Assembly (NCBI GenBank): GCA_036504055.1
Contig: DASXVU010000030.1
Coordinates: 62,001-126,000, forward strand
Reading direction: 5' to 3'
Length of the DNA stretch: 64,000 nucleotides
Source of the DNA: Methanomassiliicoccales archaeon
Lineage (GTDB): Archaea; Thermoplasmatota; Thermoplasmata; Methanomassiliicoccales; UBA472
Below, piece after piece: positions 17,414-25,242 of the stretch. The notes below the pieces were generated by a model. It worked only from the letters and a program-made list of their open reading frames with translations. It was not told the DNA's origin and did no database searches. A program made the translations under genes and the position numbers. The stretch's first letter is position 1; each line of letters begins with the position of its first letter.

Positions 17414-18235
17414 ATGACCAAGGCTTTTGACAAGATCAAAAAGGAATTCGGGAAAAGCTTTGGCAAGAAGAACCTCAAATCGCTTTTCTTCGTGACCGTA
17501 TCGCTGGTGGGTTTCGTATTGATCTGGTGGATTGCTGCTTCACTCTACCACATTGATTACTTCCCCACCCCGGACAAGGTCTACAATGCGTTCATAAACA
17601 GTTTCACCCACGACGACCCGTTCCTCGGGATCAACATGTGGCAGAACATCTCTGCCTCGCTCCAAAGGTTCGCAACCGGATTCCTGTTGGCTTTCCTACT
17701 TGCAGTCCCGCTGGGTCTTCTCATGGGCTCGTCGAGGATATTGGACTCCTTGTTGAAACCTATCATCGAGCTGTTCCGCCCCATCCCACCGATCGCCTGG
17801 GTGCCCATATTCCTAATCGCATTGGGATTTTTCTGGGGGCCTGTCTTCATCATCTTTATCGGCGTCTTCTTCCCCCTTACTTCATCCGTCTATTTTGGGG
17901 TGAAGAGCGTTGATCCAGTTCTTCTCGATGCCGCCAGAACACAGGGTGCCGGTCCCGCGGCGATATTCTCCAAGGTGGTCCTTCCGTCAACCGTGCCTCA
18001 CATCATGACAGGCATACGAATCGGGCTTGGAATCGGATGGATGTGCATCGTAGCAGCGGAGATGATTGGGGCCGTGGGCGGGGGCGTCGGATACTATCTC
18101 ACGGTCCAGCAGCTGGTCGGCAACTATCCGGCACTTTACGGCGGGATAGTCGTCATCGCTCTGCTTGGCTTGGCCACCACCGGACTAAGCGGTTACGTGG
18201 AAAAGCGTCTCGCGCAAAGGATGGGGACCAAATGA
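17414..18235 (+). CDS. ABC importer permease, SsuC/TauC type
   Basis: The 273-residue membrane protein has about six helices and the inner-membrane permease (BPD_transp_1) loop LLDAARTQGAGPAAIFSKVVLPSTVPHIMTGIRIGLGIGW, which contains the EAA-like coupling helix that contacts the ATPase. The start at 17414 is chosen because GGTGA lies six bases upstream of it; an ATG at 17408 would add two residues with no spacing. It belongs to the SBP-permease-ATPase operon, with its stop overlapping the ATPase start as ATGA. Substrate class (sulfonate, nitrate or pyrimidine) cannot be resolved from the permease. Confidence 0.92.
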   Translation: MTKAFDKIKKEFGKSFGKKNLKSLFFVTVSLVGFVLIWWIAASLYHIDYFPTPDKVYNAFINSFTHDDPFLGINMWQNISASLQRFATGFLLAFLLAVPLGLLMGSSRILDSLLKPIIELFRPIPPIAWVPIFLIALGFFWGPVFIIFIGVFFPLTSSVYFGVKSVDPVLLDAARTQGAGPAAIFSKVVLPSTVPHIMTGIRIGLGIGWMCIVAAEMIGAVGGGVGYYLTVQQLVGNYPALYGGIVVIALLGLATTGLSGYVEKRLAQRMGTK

Positions 18236-19002
18236 TACTAAGCATCAAGAACCTCCATAAGGTCTTCCCCAAAGAGGAAGGGGAGATGGTTGCCATCGAT
18301 GACTTCAACCTAGATGTCGAAGAAGGCGAGTTCATCTGCATCCTTGGACCCTCAGGTTGCGGCAAGACCACCCTGCTTCGTATGATCGCTGGATTGGAAA
18401 CCCCGACATCTGGGGACCTCCTACTGAACGGCAAGCCGATAACCAAACCCGGTTCAGACCGCGGTATGGTCTTCCAGGAATTCGCCTTATATCCCTGGAG
18501 GAACGTCCGAAAGAACATCGAGTTTGGACTGGAGATCAAGAAGGTCAGTCCGCTCGAGAGGGAGAAGATCTCCCAGCGGTTCATCGACCTGGTCGGCCTG
18601 AACGGTTTCGAAAAATATCACCCATACCAGCTTTCGGGTGGTATGAAGCAGAGGGTGGGAATTGCCAGGGCGCTGGCGAACGAGCCTACCATCCTTCTCA
18701 TGGACGAGCCGTTCGGGGCGCTGGACGCACAGACAAGGAACCTCATGCAGAAGGAACTGCTCCGTATCTGGAAAGAGACCAAGAAGACAGTCGTCTTCAT
18801 CACCCACTCGGTCGACGAAGCGGTCTATCTTGCGGACAGAATCGTCGTCCTAACAACCCGTCCCAGTAAGATCAAGGAGATATTCGAGATAAAGACCGAA
18901 AAGCCGAGGGACCGGGCCGACATCGACTTCGCCAGCCTCAGAAAGCGCATCCTGGCCGAATTGGAACAGGAAGTGGTCTGCGCTCCGAAGATCCTGGCCT
19001 AG
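18232..19002 (+). CDS. ABC importer ATPase, SsuB/TauB type
   Basis: The 256-residue ATPase has Walker A GPSGCGKTT at 39-47, Q-loop MVFQEFALYPWRNV, signature LSGGMKQRVGIARALA and Walker B LLMDEPFGALD with the switch His in FITHSVDEAVYLADR. This full set is that of the NitT/TauT family of import ATPases. The start at 18232 overlaps the permease stop by four bases. It ends two bases from the convergent regulator gene, so the operon is bounded here. Confidence 0.93.
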   Translation: MILSIKNLHKVFPKEEGEMVAIDDFNLDVEEGEFICILGPSGCGKTTLLRMIAGLETPTSGDLLLNGKPITKPGSDRGMVFQEFALYPWRNVRKNIEFGLEIKKVSPLEREKISQRFIDLVGLNGFEKYHPYQLSGGMKQRVGIARALANEPTILLMDEPFGALDAQTRNLMQKELLRIWKETKKTVVFITHSVDEAVYLADRIVVLTTRPSKIKEIFEIKTEKPRDRADIDFASLRKRILAELEQEVVCAPKILA

Positions 19003-19003
19003 T

Positions 19004-19525
19004 CTAGAGCACCTTCGACGCGGCGACCTCTATCGCCCGCCTAACGCTGTCCCTCGGAATGACCACACTGACCGGTATTGTCAATATCTGTTCGATGGTC
19101 GGGGCGATGATCGGGGCGCAGACAATGGCCAATGCCCCGTCCCGTTCCGCTTTGACGGCTGCGATGATAGCATCTTCCATCGTCAGGGCCGGGTACTCCT
19201 TCACCTTGACGTTCCTTTCTCCGACCTGGATTATGCGTTCTTCGATCTTCACCAGGACGGTCTTGGTGGCGATGACAGCGATGAACTCTCCTCCAGGGTA
19301 GGTGTCCATCTTCCGGACCCCTTTGATCACCGCTCGTACCGTACGCAAATTAGGTTCGCGCTGCTCCTGCAGGATCTTGTACACGGTTGACGGCGATAGA
19401 CCGGTCTTCTCGCAGAACTCCGGCACGCTGACCTTGAGATCTTGTTCCAGGATCTTCCTCAGGGCTTCCCTGAAACCCTCCTCGCTTCTGAGGATACCGC
19501 CGACCAGCTCGTCCACCATCGACAT
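19004..19525 (-). CDS. HTH regulator with C-terminal ligand-type domain
   Basis: The 173-residue protein has an XRE/lambda-type HTH around residues 30-75 (SVPEFCEKTGLSPSTVYKILQEQREPNLRTVRAVIKGV), followed by an alpha/beta domain (EFIAVIATKTVLVKIEERIIQV ... PALTMEDAIIAAVKAERDGALAIVCAPIIAPTIEQILTIPVSVVIP) that looks like a small-molecule or partner-binding module. It resembles the predicted transcriptional regulators found in many methanogens. Its ATG directly follows the TAA of the thioredoxin reductase-like gene, so both form one operon, and a redox-linked role is possible. The effector is unknown. Confidence 0.75.
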   Translation of the reverse strand: MSMVDELVGGILRSEEGFREALRKILEQDLKVSVPEFCEKTGLSPSTVYKILQEQREPNLRTVRAVIKGVRKMDTYPGGEFIAVIATKTVLVKIEERIIQVGERNVKVKEYPALTMEDAIIAAVKAERDGALAIVCAPIIAPTIEQILTIPVSVVIPRDSVRRAIEVAASKVL

Positions 19526-20416
19526 TTACTCGGTCTCCTTTCTGATGATGTTCGCAGCCGTCGTTCCAGCCACGCATCCTTGTCCGACCGCCTTGGCCAT
19601 TTGCCAGGGAAGACCGGTCACGTCGCCACAGGCCAGGACGTTCGCTTGCTCGGTCCTGCAGTCCGCATCGACCTTGATGAAGCCCTTTTCATCCGGTACG
19701 ATGCCCACATCCATCGCCAGGTCAGCTGGACCTCTCGCGCCCAGCTCGATGAAGACGCCGTTGACGTCCAGTTTCCGGCCGTCCTTGAGCTCCAGAGCAT
19801 TGACCACTTCGGTTCCCAGAATCTTGGCCGGCCATGAGGGGATGAGGACCTCGATGTCACTGGCCTTTATCTTGGCGTTCAGCTCGTCGGAGGCCTTATT
19901 CTCCATGGCCACCCAGTAGACCTTAGAGGCATACTCTCTTAGCAACAATGCCCCAGCCGCTGCCATGCTTCCGTCCCCGATGACCGCGACGGCCTTCTTC
20001 TTGAAGAAATGACAGTCGCAGGCAGCGCAGTAGCTCACTCCCAGACCGTGGTATTCCTTCTCCCCCTCAACGTTGAGCTTGACCCGTGAAATGCCGGGAG
20101 CCAGGATTATAATCTTGGAACGCACCTTGTTCATCTTGTCGGTGTCCATGACGAACCATTCACCCTCGCGGTTCAGGTCCATCACGTCCTCCGTCATGAC
20201 CTCCGCCCCGAAGTGCCTGGCCTGGTCGATCCCTATGGAAAGGAGCTCCTTGCCCTCAGCGGTGGCGATACCGAAGCAATTCTCCACCTTGGCCTTGCTC
20301 AAGGCGCTGTTCTCCCCTTTACCCAGGACCACTACCTTGACCTTCTTCCTGGCGGCGTGAATGGCTGCTTGAAGTCCAGAGGGACCGCATCCGATAATGG
20401 CAACGTCATAATCCAT
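19526..20416 (-). CDS. Thioredoxin reductase-like FAD oxidoreductase
   Basis: The 296-residue protein has the FAD-binding GCGPSGLQAA at 9-18, the redox pair C130-A-A-C133 in SYCAACDCHF, an NAD(P)-binding GDGSMAAAG motif and the final ACGDVTGLPWQMAKAVGQGC segment. This is the standard two-domain thioredoxin reductase architecture, slightly shorter than the usual 310-320 residues. Similar enzymes reduce thioredoxin with NADPH, NADH or F420-type donors. A thioredoxin gene lies about 500 bases upstream on the same strand. An HTH regulator follows directly, sharing the stop/start junction. Confidence 0.9.
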   Translation of the reverse strand: MDYDVAIIGCGPSGLQAAIHAARKKVKVVVLGKGENSALSKAKVENCFGIATAEGKELLSIGIDQARHFGAEVMTEDVMDLNREGEWFVMDTDKMNKVRSKIIILAPGISRVKLNVEGEKEYHGLGVSYCAACDCHFFKKKAVAVIGDGSMAAAGALLLREYASKVYWVAMENKASDELNAKIKASDIEVLIPSWPAKILGTEVVNALELKDGRKLDVNGVFIELGARGPADLAMDVGIVPDEKGFIKVDADCRTEQANVLACGDVTGLPWQMAKAVGQGCVAGTTAANIIRKETE

Positions 20417-20496
20417 TTTCTGACCGGGAAATTGATGGATTTGACCCTATAACCATTTTCCGCCAGGGTGCCGCTTATCGCGTTAAGGAATATATT

Positions 20497-20817
20497 TCAT
20501 GCATCGCGATAGCTCAGCATCAGGAAATTGCGGTCTGAGACCACAACGATGAACGTGCTGTCGTTCTCACGGAGCTTCTCCACGACATCGTCCATCGAGT
20601 CATAAGCAGACGCGCCCGTGATATGGACAACGACCGCGTCCAGATAGCTTATTGAAAGGAAAGTATGGAACCCGGCGACCACGCCGCCCTGCTGCAGCAC
20701 CTGCATTCGCTTATGGACAGCCTGAAGACTGACCCCGAGCGCGTCGGCCATGTCCCGATAGGACATCCGGGCATTCTGGATGAGCATGCCGCATATCCTT
20801 AGGTCGGTCTCGTCCAC
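20497..20817 (-). CDS. Short Lrp/AsnC-type regulator, truncated relative to its paralogue
   Basis: The 106-residue protein begins MDETDLRICGMLIQNARMSYRDMADALGVSLQAVHKRM, an Lrp-type HTH, and continues with half of an effector-type domain before stopping at SYRDA. Its N-terminus is clearly paralogous to the 308-residue Lrp protein at 46325-47251: both share SLQAVHKRM and the MDExDL start. The C-terminal two thirds of that paralogue (second HTH and RAM-like part) are missing, and the 80 bases downstream do not encode them. It may be a truncated or a genuinely short regulator that heterodimerises. Neighbouring genes are thioredoxin and thioredoxin reductase. Confidence 0.7.
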   Translation of the reverse strand: MDETDLRICGMLIQNARMSYRDMADALGVSLQAVHKRMQVLQQGGVVAGFHTFLSISYLDAVVVHITGASAYDSMDDVVEKLRENDSTFIVVVSDRNFLMLSYRDA

Positions 20818-20915
20818 AAAGCTAGAACGGCGTCATGCCCTAATAGAAATATTGGCCCGAGGAAGGATCTCCGCGCGGCCGGCTGGCCAACCATTGCCGG
20901 CCGTGGAAATATGGA

Positions 20916-21353
20916 TTATAGGTGTTTGGCGAACTTGGCCCTCATGAAGTCCTTATTGCCGGCCCCAACGATCCTGTCGACCATTTCACCGTTCTTGAAG
21001 ACAAGGAGAGTAGGGATGGCGGAGATGTTGAACCTCATCGGTATGTTCTCGTTCTCATCGGTGTTCAGCTTTCCGAAGACGATCTTGCCTTCGAACTCCT
21101 TCGCAAGCTCATCGATGATCGGGCTCAGGCTGCGGCACGGCCCGCACCATGGAGCCCAGCAATCAATTATCACAATCTTGTTGGCCTTTACGAAATCGTC
21201 GAACGTGCTGTCCTTGACCTCAGTTGCGGATGACATCTTCTCAACTCCTTTCTTGTTAGATGACTCGTGCTTCAGCAATTCAAGCTTTTTCCTTCGGATG
21301 GCCTCAAGCTCTTCCAATTCATTCAAATCGTCAGACCCCGTCCGGTTGTGCAT
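20916..21353 (-). CDS. trx: Thioredoxin with charged N-terminal extension
   Basis: The 145-residue protein has a thioredoxin fold with WAPWC70-GPC73, the buried proline in AIPTLLVFKNGE, and normal core strands. The first 39 residues (DDLNELEELEAIRRKKLELLKHE) are a charged helix not present in standard thioredoxins. A strong ribosome site AAAGGAG lies eight bases before an internal ATG at 21236, which would give a classical 106-residue thioredoxin. The upstream start at 21353 has no ribosome site but has TTTATCC about 35-40 bases upstream. Both forms could be made. It reduces protein disulfides, presumably recharged by one of the TrxR-like proteins here. Confidence 0.9.
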   Translation of the reverse strand: MHNRTGSDDLNELEELEAIRRKKLELLKHESSNKKGVEKMSSATEVKDSTFDDFVKANKIVIIDCWAPWCGPCRSLSPIIDELAKEFEGKIVFGKLNTDENENIPMRFNISAIPTLLVFKNGEMVDRIVGAGNKDFMRAKFAKHL

Positions 21354-21557
21354 GAACTTTACATAACCGTATCTCAGTCAATGGGATAAATACCTTTTCT
21401 TGATAGGTTCCGACACGCCAATTTGATGCTGGCACTTGAGAGAGCTATCGTAGGGTTTACTATTTAATAAATCTCGGGGGTGAAAATTCCTCTGGCAATA
21501 ATGGACATAAACGATGACTGGGTCCAATAAGCCTTAAAAGGGTGATTGTCGTTATGC

Positions 21558-21860
21558 ATGTTGGGATCGGCGATGCTTGAGGAAGCTACAGAGCTCATCG
21601 GATTGCAGGTGTATACACCAAATGGCATTTTCTTGGGGAACGTCAACAACCTGGTAATCGACCTTGAAAACAAGAAGGTCGACGGGCTCTTCATCAATGA
21701 GACCAACCCGCTGTTGGTCGAGGATTCGAAGGCTGTCAACGTACCGTACCGCTGGATCCAGTCGGTAGGGGATGTTGTCATTCTGAAGTACTTCCCGAAG
21801 CGTGTGACGGCCCGCAAGCCGGCTGCAAAGCCAGCCGCCGCGGCAGCTCAAGAAGAGTGA
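21558..21860 (+). CDS. PRC-barrel protein with Ala/Lys/Pro tail
   Basis: The 100-residue protein has a PRC barrel (ELIGLQVYTPNGIFLGNVNNLVIDLENKKVDGLFI) and ends with a RKPAAKPAAAAAQEE tail. Its start is uncertain: ATG at 21558 or at 21573 (MLEEATEL, which is the first conserved segment). CTTAAAAG about 22-25 bases upstream of 21558 suggests a near-leaderless message. It is distantly similar in fold to the PRC-barrel protein at 9203. Partner proteins are unknown. Confidence 0.8.
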   Translation: MLGSAMLEEATELIGLQVYTPNGIFLGNVNNLVIDLENKKVDGLFINETNPLLVEDSKAVNVPYRWIQSVGDVVILKYFPKRVTARKPAAKPAAAAAQEE

Positions 21861-21895
21861 CCAAAACCTTTTCTAGACCCATATCTTCTTTGTCT

Positions 21896-22402
21896 ATGGA
21901 TATGACAGATAGACGCATCTATGTCGATTCTACCGCCGTTGTTCTAGGGAATGTGACTTTGGCAGACGGGGTCAGCATTTGGCCGAACGCTGTTCTGAGG
22001 GGAGATGCCAACCATATTGATATCGGGACCGACAGCAACATTCAGGACAATGCGGTCATCCATTGCGCCGAAGCGTATCCGACCATCATTGGCAAGGACG
22101 TCACCGTCGGACATTGCGCAGTGATCAACGGGGCAACGGTGGGAGACCTGTGCATCATCGGGATGAACAGCACCATCCTGGACGGCGCGGTCATCGGTGA
22201 CGAGTGCATCGTTGGGGCCGGAGCGGTCGTGACCGGCAGGACGCTCATTCCTCCGAGGTCGGTGGTCATGGGTGTGCCCGGGAAGGTGACCAGGCACAAC
22301 GACCTCACGCTCAAGGAGAAGGCTCAGAAGAGCTCAGAGAACTACCAGAGGCTGAGGGACGAGCACATCATAGGACGCTATAAACGGCACACTTCTTGGT
22401 GA
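21896..22402 (+). CDS. Gamma-carbonic-anhydrase-like hexapeptide-repeat protein
   Basis: The 168-residue protein is a left-handed beta-helix (VVLGNVTLADGVSIWPNAVLRGDANHIDIGTDSNIQDNAVIH) of the gamma-carbonic-anhydrase/YrdA family. Arg36 and Asp38 of the RGD motif, Gln50 and Asp51 are present. Of the three metal-binding histidines expected, His56 and His73 are present but the position of the third (five residues after His73) is Asn78. Activity as a carbonic anhydrase is therefore doubtful; relatives with altered ligands are scaffold or acyl-binding proteins. The start at 21896 is chosen because the preceding residues lie in the tail of the PRC gene and are not family-like. Its 3' end overlaps the convergent HD-domain gene by 35 bases. 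Confidence 0.87.
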   Translation: MDMTDRRIYVDSTAVVLGNVTLADGVSIWPNAVLRGDANHIDIGTDSNIQDNAVIHCAEAYPTIIGKDVTVGHCAVINGATVGDLCIIGMNSTILDGAVIGDECIVGAGAVVTGRTLIPPRSVVMGVPGKVTRHNDLTLKEKAQKSSENYQRLRDEHIIGRYKRHTSW

Positions 22403-22949
22403 CCTTTTCTGCGATCTTCGCGTCGGCGAGCATGATGTCGATGTCCTCTCCGCACAACGCGGAGAGCTCCTCGTGCATCGCCTTCATGCGCATGGCGGTG
22501 TTGCTGTAGCCTTTGGAGTTCAGATCGTCCAGCGCTTCCTGGAGCGTGGTCACCTTGTCATCGCTGACCAGGTTGTCGGCGTGGCACACGATCTTTTCCT
22601 CTATCGTCTCAGGCATGTACTCGCCGTCAGGCAATCCCAAGGCCTTCGCCTCCTGCTTGGTGAGGCCGGCGGCAATGTGTCTGGAGATCACCCGGACCAA
22701 TGGTTCGGGGAGATCCCGGGACCGGGCGATGGCGACCCCTTCGGAGACGTGCTTCGCCCCATGCGTTCGGGAACGCCCCACATCATGAAGGAGGGATCCG
22801 GCGTTGACCAGATCCCTGTCCGCCCTGATCCTGGAGGCGATGATCATGGCTACGATATTGACCGTGCAAACGTGCCGGATCACCTTGGGTGAACATCCTT
22901 CTTCCTTCAGGATCTCGAAGCACTGCCGCTCACTCGGAAGGGTTGACAA
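22368..22949 (-). CDS. HD-domain protein, TIGR00295-like
   Basis: The 193-residue protein contains a compact HD phosphohydrolase domain: H-V-C-T-V-N near residue 26, then [23 protein letters not shown] with the HD pair, and [11 protein letters not shown]. It resembles archaeal TIGR00295 proteins of unknown substrate. No ATG is available; a TTG at 22949, with GGGGG about seven bases upstream, is the best start and lies within the last codons of the Trm56 gene. The coding frame upstream of that has no family similarity. Substrate may be a nucleotide or phosphorylated metabolite. Confidence 0.82.
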   Translation of the reverse strand: MSTLPSERQCFEILKEEGCSPKVIRHVCTVNIVAMIIASRIRADRDLVNAGSLLHDVGRSRTHGAKHVSEGVAIARSRDLPEPLVRVISRHIAAGLTKQEAKALGLPDGEYMPETIEEKIVCHADNLVSDDKVTTLQEALDDLNSKGYSNTAMRMKAMHEELSALCGEDIDIMLADAKIAEKVTKKCAVYSVL

Positions 22950-23460
22950 CCCGTTTCCCCCTTTCGCAGGGAAGCACCTTGATGTTGCCCCCTTCGAACT
23001 CCTTCGAGAACTCCTTGCCCTGTGCCAGACGGTCGAGCAGGATCGCCAGCGCGGCCACCTCCGAATGTGGCTGGTTTCCGACCGATATATTGAAGTCGGC
23101 GGCCTGGTAGACCTCCGGGGGCACCTTTTCCGCCCCGACAACGACCAACAGATCATAGTCCAAAGGCAACATCCGGGGCACGACCTCATCCACCTGAAGC
23201 CCGTACATGGTCAGGTGGGCGATCTTGCCCCTTGATTTGAAAGATGACAGGAACTTGCGCCAATTGACTCCGCTCTCGATGGAGAAATCACCGCCGAAAC
23301 GCTTGACCACGTCGTTGACGCTCTCCTCGAGCGAGACGTCCTTGGTCCCGACCTTTATCCCCTGGGCTCCGAACGCGCGGGCGGTCAATGCCACGTGTGT
23401 CGTGATGCGCTTGTCCCTTTCCGGACGGTGGCCCAAACGCAGGACCCATATCTCTCCCAT
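22930..23460 (-). CDS. trm56: tRNA (cytidine-56) 2'-O-methyltransferase aTrm56
   Basis: The 176-residue protein starts [32 protein letters not shown] and has the SPOUT-type knot residues [35 protein letters not shown], characteristic of archaeal Trm56. The enzyme methylates the 2'-OH of C56 in the T-loop of tRNA, which supports the elbow structure. Length agrees with the family. The gene overlaps the downstream HD-domain gene by 20 bases and follows an HTH gene by ten bases, forming a three-gene operon. Confidence 0.92.
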   Translation of the reverse strand: MGEIWVLRLGHRPERDKRITTHVALTARAFGAQGIKVGTKDVSLEESVNDVVKRFGGDFSIESGVNWRKFLSSFKSRGKIAHLTMYGLQVDEVVPRMLPLDYDLLVVVGAEKVPPEVYQAADFNISVGNQPHSEVAALAILLDRLAQGKEFSKEFEGGNIKVLPCERGKRVVNPSE

Positions 23461-23470
23461 GTGATCCAGC

Positions 23471-23971
23471 TCACGCGTCCTTGACCAGTTCCAGCCGGTG
23501 ACCGCGATAATCGAGACGGACCGACCTCTTCACCAGGCTCTTGAGCATTGTGGACGTGATCCCCAACGCTTCTGCCACATCGCCTGCGAACTTGCCTTCC
23601 TTGCCTACCTGGGCGAGGATCTTGGCCTCGATCGTCTCGAACTCCTCCTCTGGCATCATGGCCACCGAAAGGACATCCGATATCTCATAGACTGGCCAGG
23701 AGGCGTTGATATGGAATTGGTTGTAGTAGGTATGATAAGCCTTTTCCGGGCGGTTTCCACCGGAGGGCTGCCAACGCGTTTCCACGAGCTTCATCTTTTC
23801 GAAAAACTTCAGCGCCTCTTTGCCATCGGCGCCATACTTGTCCTCTATTTCTTTGGCGGTCCGCCATTCCATGGTGACCTCCTTGAGGACGTCTCTCTTA
23901 ATTGGGGTATCAACGGCCCTCAACATCGGAACCAGTTCCGAGGGTTCATTGATGACCTTAATCTTATTCAT
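23471..23971 (-). CDS. ArsR-like winged HTH protein
   Basis: The 166-residue protein has two HTH-like segments: [46 protein letters not shown] (winged HTH in the N-terminal half) and [38 protein letters not shown] near the C-terminus. Such proteins are conserved in methanogens near tRNA-modification genes; DNA targets are unknown. It is the first gene of the operon with trm56 and the HD-domain gene. TATATA lies about 30 bases upstream of the ATG. Confidence 0.75.
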   Translation of the reverse strand: MNKIKVINEPSELVPMLRAVDTPIKRDVLKEVTMEWRTAKEIEDKYGADGKEALKFFEKMKLVETRWQPSGGNRPEKAYHTYYNQFHINASWPVYEISDVLSVAMMPEEEFETIEAKILAQVGKEGKFAGDVAEALGITSTMLKSLVKRSVRLDYRGHRLELVKDA

Positions 23972-24375
23972 AATCTCCCTTAATTGTCAAACGAACATAT
24001 ATAAACTCGGTAGGAACGCCCATCATTGGTTCACGACACTGGATATGGCCCGTTCGAGAGCAATAGTTGAACCTCGAATTTCATCGTTTAACCATAATTC
24101 ATAGTCATTTGTCTATTATTTAATATCATTAGTGTAATAATGAACAATATCACTACAAAATAATGGATGTTTGAGGGGAATAACCCCTCGTTCTAGGGTT
24201 TACCTCAATTTGTTGCCACAGGGCACATCGCGAAGTCCGGGCTCACCGGGGTTCCATACTTGGACACTCACCGGAAACAGAGGCCGGCTGTTGCTGGTAT
24301 TGCTGCGGCAGAATTACCGCTCGGCCCTTCCCTCGCTCATTAGTATTATATTCCCGTTCCTTATTTCGAGACATA
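23972..24375. other. Non-coding spacer with stem-loop and GC-rich block
   Basis: No frame here looks protein-like. The spacer is AT-rich except for a GC-rich block at about 24206-24350, an island that suggests a structured RNA. GAGGGG-AATAA-CCCCTC at 24173-24189 is a perfect six-base stem directly upstream of that block. GTATTATATTCC at about 24346-24357 is a TATA-like element for the zinc-ribbon gene at 24376. The nature of the GC-rich block is not recognised. Confidence 0.4.
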
Positions 24376-24522
24376 ATGAGCAAGATCATCTACCAATGCC
24401 TCGCCTGTGGCAAGAAGCACAAGACCGAGGAGGCAGCAATGAAGTGCCATGAGGGCCCTATACAAGCGTTCGAGACGGGCATCACTCGGTTCAGCAAGAG
24501 AAGAGGCCTGATCGGCAACTGA
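24376..24522 (+). CDS. 48-residue zinc-ribbon-like protein
   Basis: The ATG at 24376 starts MSKIIYQCLACGKKHKTEE, followed by AMKCHEGPIQAFETGITRF and a basic KRRGLIGN end. C8-x2-C11 and C24-H25 form a candidate single zinc knuckle. TATA-like TAGTATTATATTCC lies about 25 bases upstream with no Shine-Dalgarno, so the message is probably leaderless. Codon use agrees with the neighbouring genes. Function unknown; the size and Cys pattern suggest a nucleic-acid- or protein-binding knuckle. Confidence 0.72.
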   Translation: MSKIIYQCLACGKKHKTEEAAMKCHEGPIQAFETGITRFSKRRGLIGN

Positions 24523-24575
24523 TCGAGCCAATGCTTTTTCCTATCCTGCCCCTTCACGTTAGGTCAATACTATTT

Positions 24576-25148
24576 TCAGACCAATCCGGCAGCCGCCAAG
24601 ATGGCGAACAGACCTAAAAGAGGGACGACTATCATAAGGAAATCATCGTCGATATACCAGTTCTTCTTCATCTCGGACATTATCCCCAGGAATGTGGCCA
24701 CGATCGAAGCGACCACTATGGTCGGATTCAGTCCGAAGAAGTATGTAAGCGGCACTATCATGATGAGGAAGTACAGGATGACGGGAACGGCAGGATAGTA
24801 CTTGCTCTTCCGGGCCCTCATTATCCCCATGAGAGGGTCTATCCAGCCCATGCCGAATATCACCGGCAGCGTTATCTCCATCGGAAAGAAGGCCAAAGAG
24901 ACGGTCAATGCCATGGCGGTCCAAGCGGCGGCGGAGATGCGGTAGTTCTCATAGTCCCGCATTCCAATGATGTGCGGTGAGAAATACAGGCGTAGGGCTT
25001 CAATGACCAGGATCAAGGCCAGGAACAGGAATAGCCCAGGCTGTTTGCCGAATAACCCGGGTAAGACCGGGTCGGGCAGATAATAGTAGACCAAGAACAC
25101 CGGGGCGCTGATGTGCACCAGGCGTCTTAGGACCTGTCCCATGTCCAT
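24576..25148 (-). CDS. Polytopic membrane protein, dolichol/phytol-kinase-like
   Basis: This protein of about 190 residues has six or seven hydrophobic helices. The N-terminal LRRLVHISAPVFLVYYYLP, the EALRLYFSP segment and WIDPLMGIMRARKSKYYPAV resemble the (E)xRKxxH, EAxR and GDxxAxxxGRKxG-type motifs of CTP-dependent polyprenol/dolichol and phytol kinases. The D-P-x-M-G-x-x-R-x-x-K element is weakly conserved, so assignment is low confidence. If correct it would feed polyprenyl phosphate to the glycosyltransferases. Start at 25148 (MDMGQV) or three codons upstream. Confidence 0.6.
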   Translation of the reverse strand: MDMGQVLRRLVHISAPVFLVYYYLPDPVLPGLFGKQPGLFLFLALILVIEALRLYFSPHIIGMRDYENYRISAAAWTAMALTVSLAFFPMEITLPVIFGMGWIDPLMGIMRARKSKYYPAVPVILYFLIMIVPLTYFFGLNPTIVVASIVATFLGIMSEMKKNWYIDDDFLMIVVPLLGLFAILAAAGLV

Positions 25149-25242
25149 TGGCCTCACCTAAGATGACTTGACTAAAAATGCTTTTGCAACGATCGGATCA
25201 GGGAGGACAATGGACTGGAATATCTGGTCCACAGTCGTTTTC

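Noticed and set aside
24206-24350. Possible RNase P RNA (a GAAGTCCGGGCTC stretch and a GCAGAA...CGGCCC stretch)
   Set aside because: The fragment is too short for an archaeal type A RNase P RNA and the P4 helix and the ACAGAA element cannot be paired; only a resemblance.
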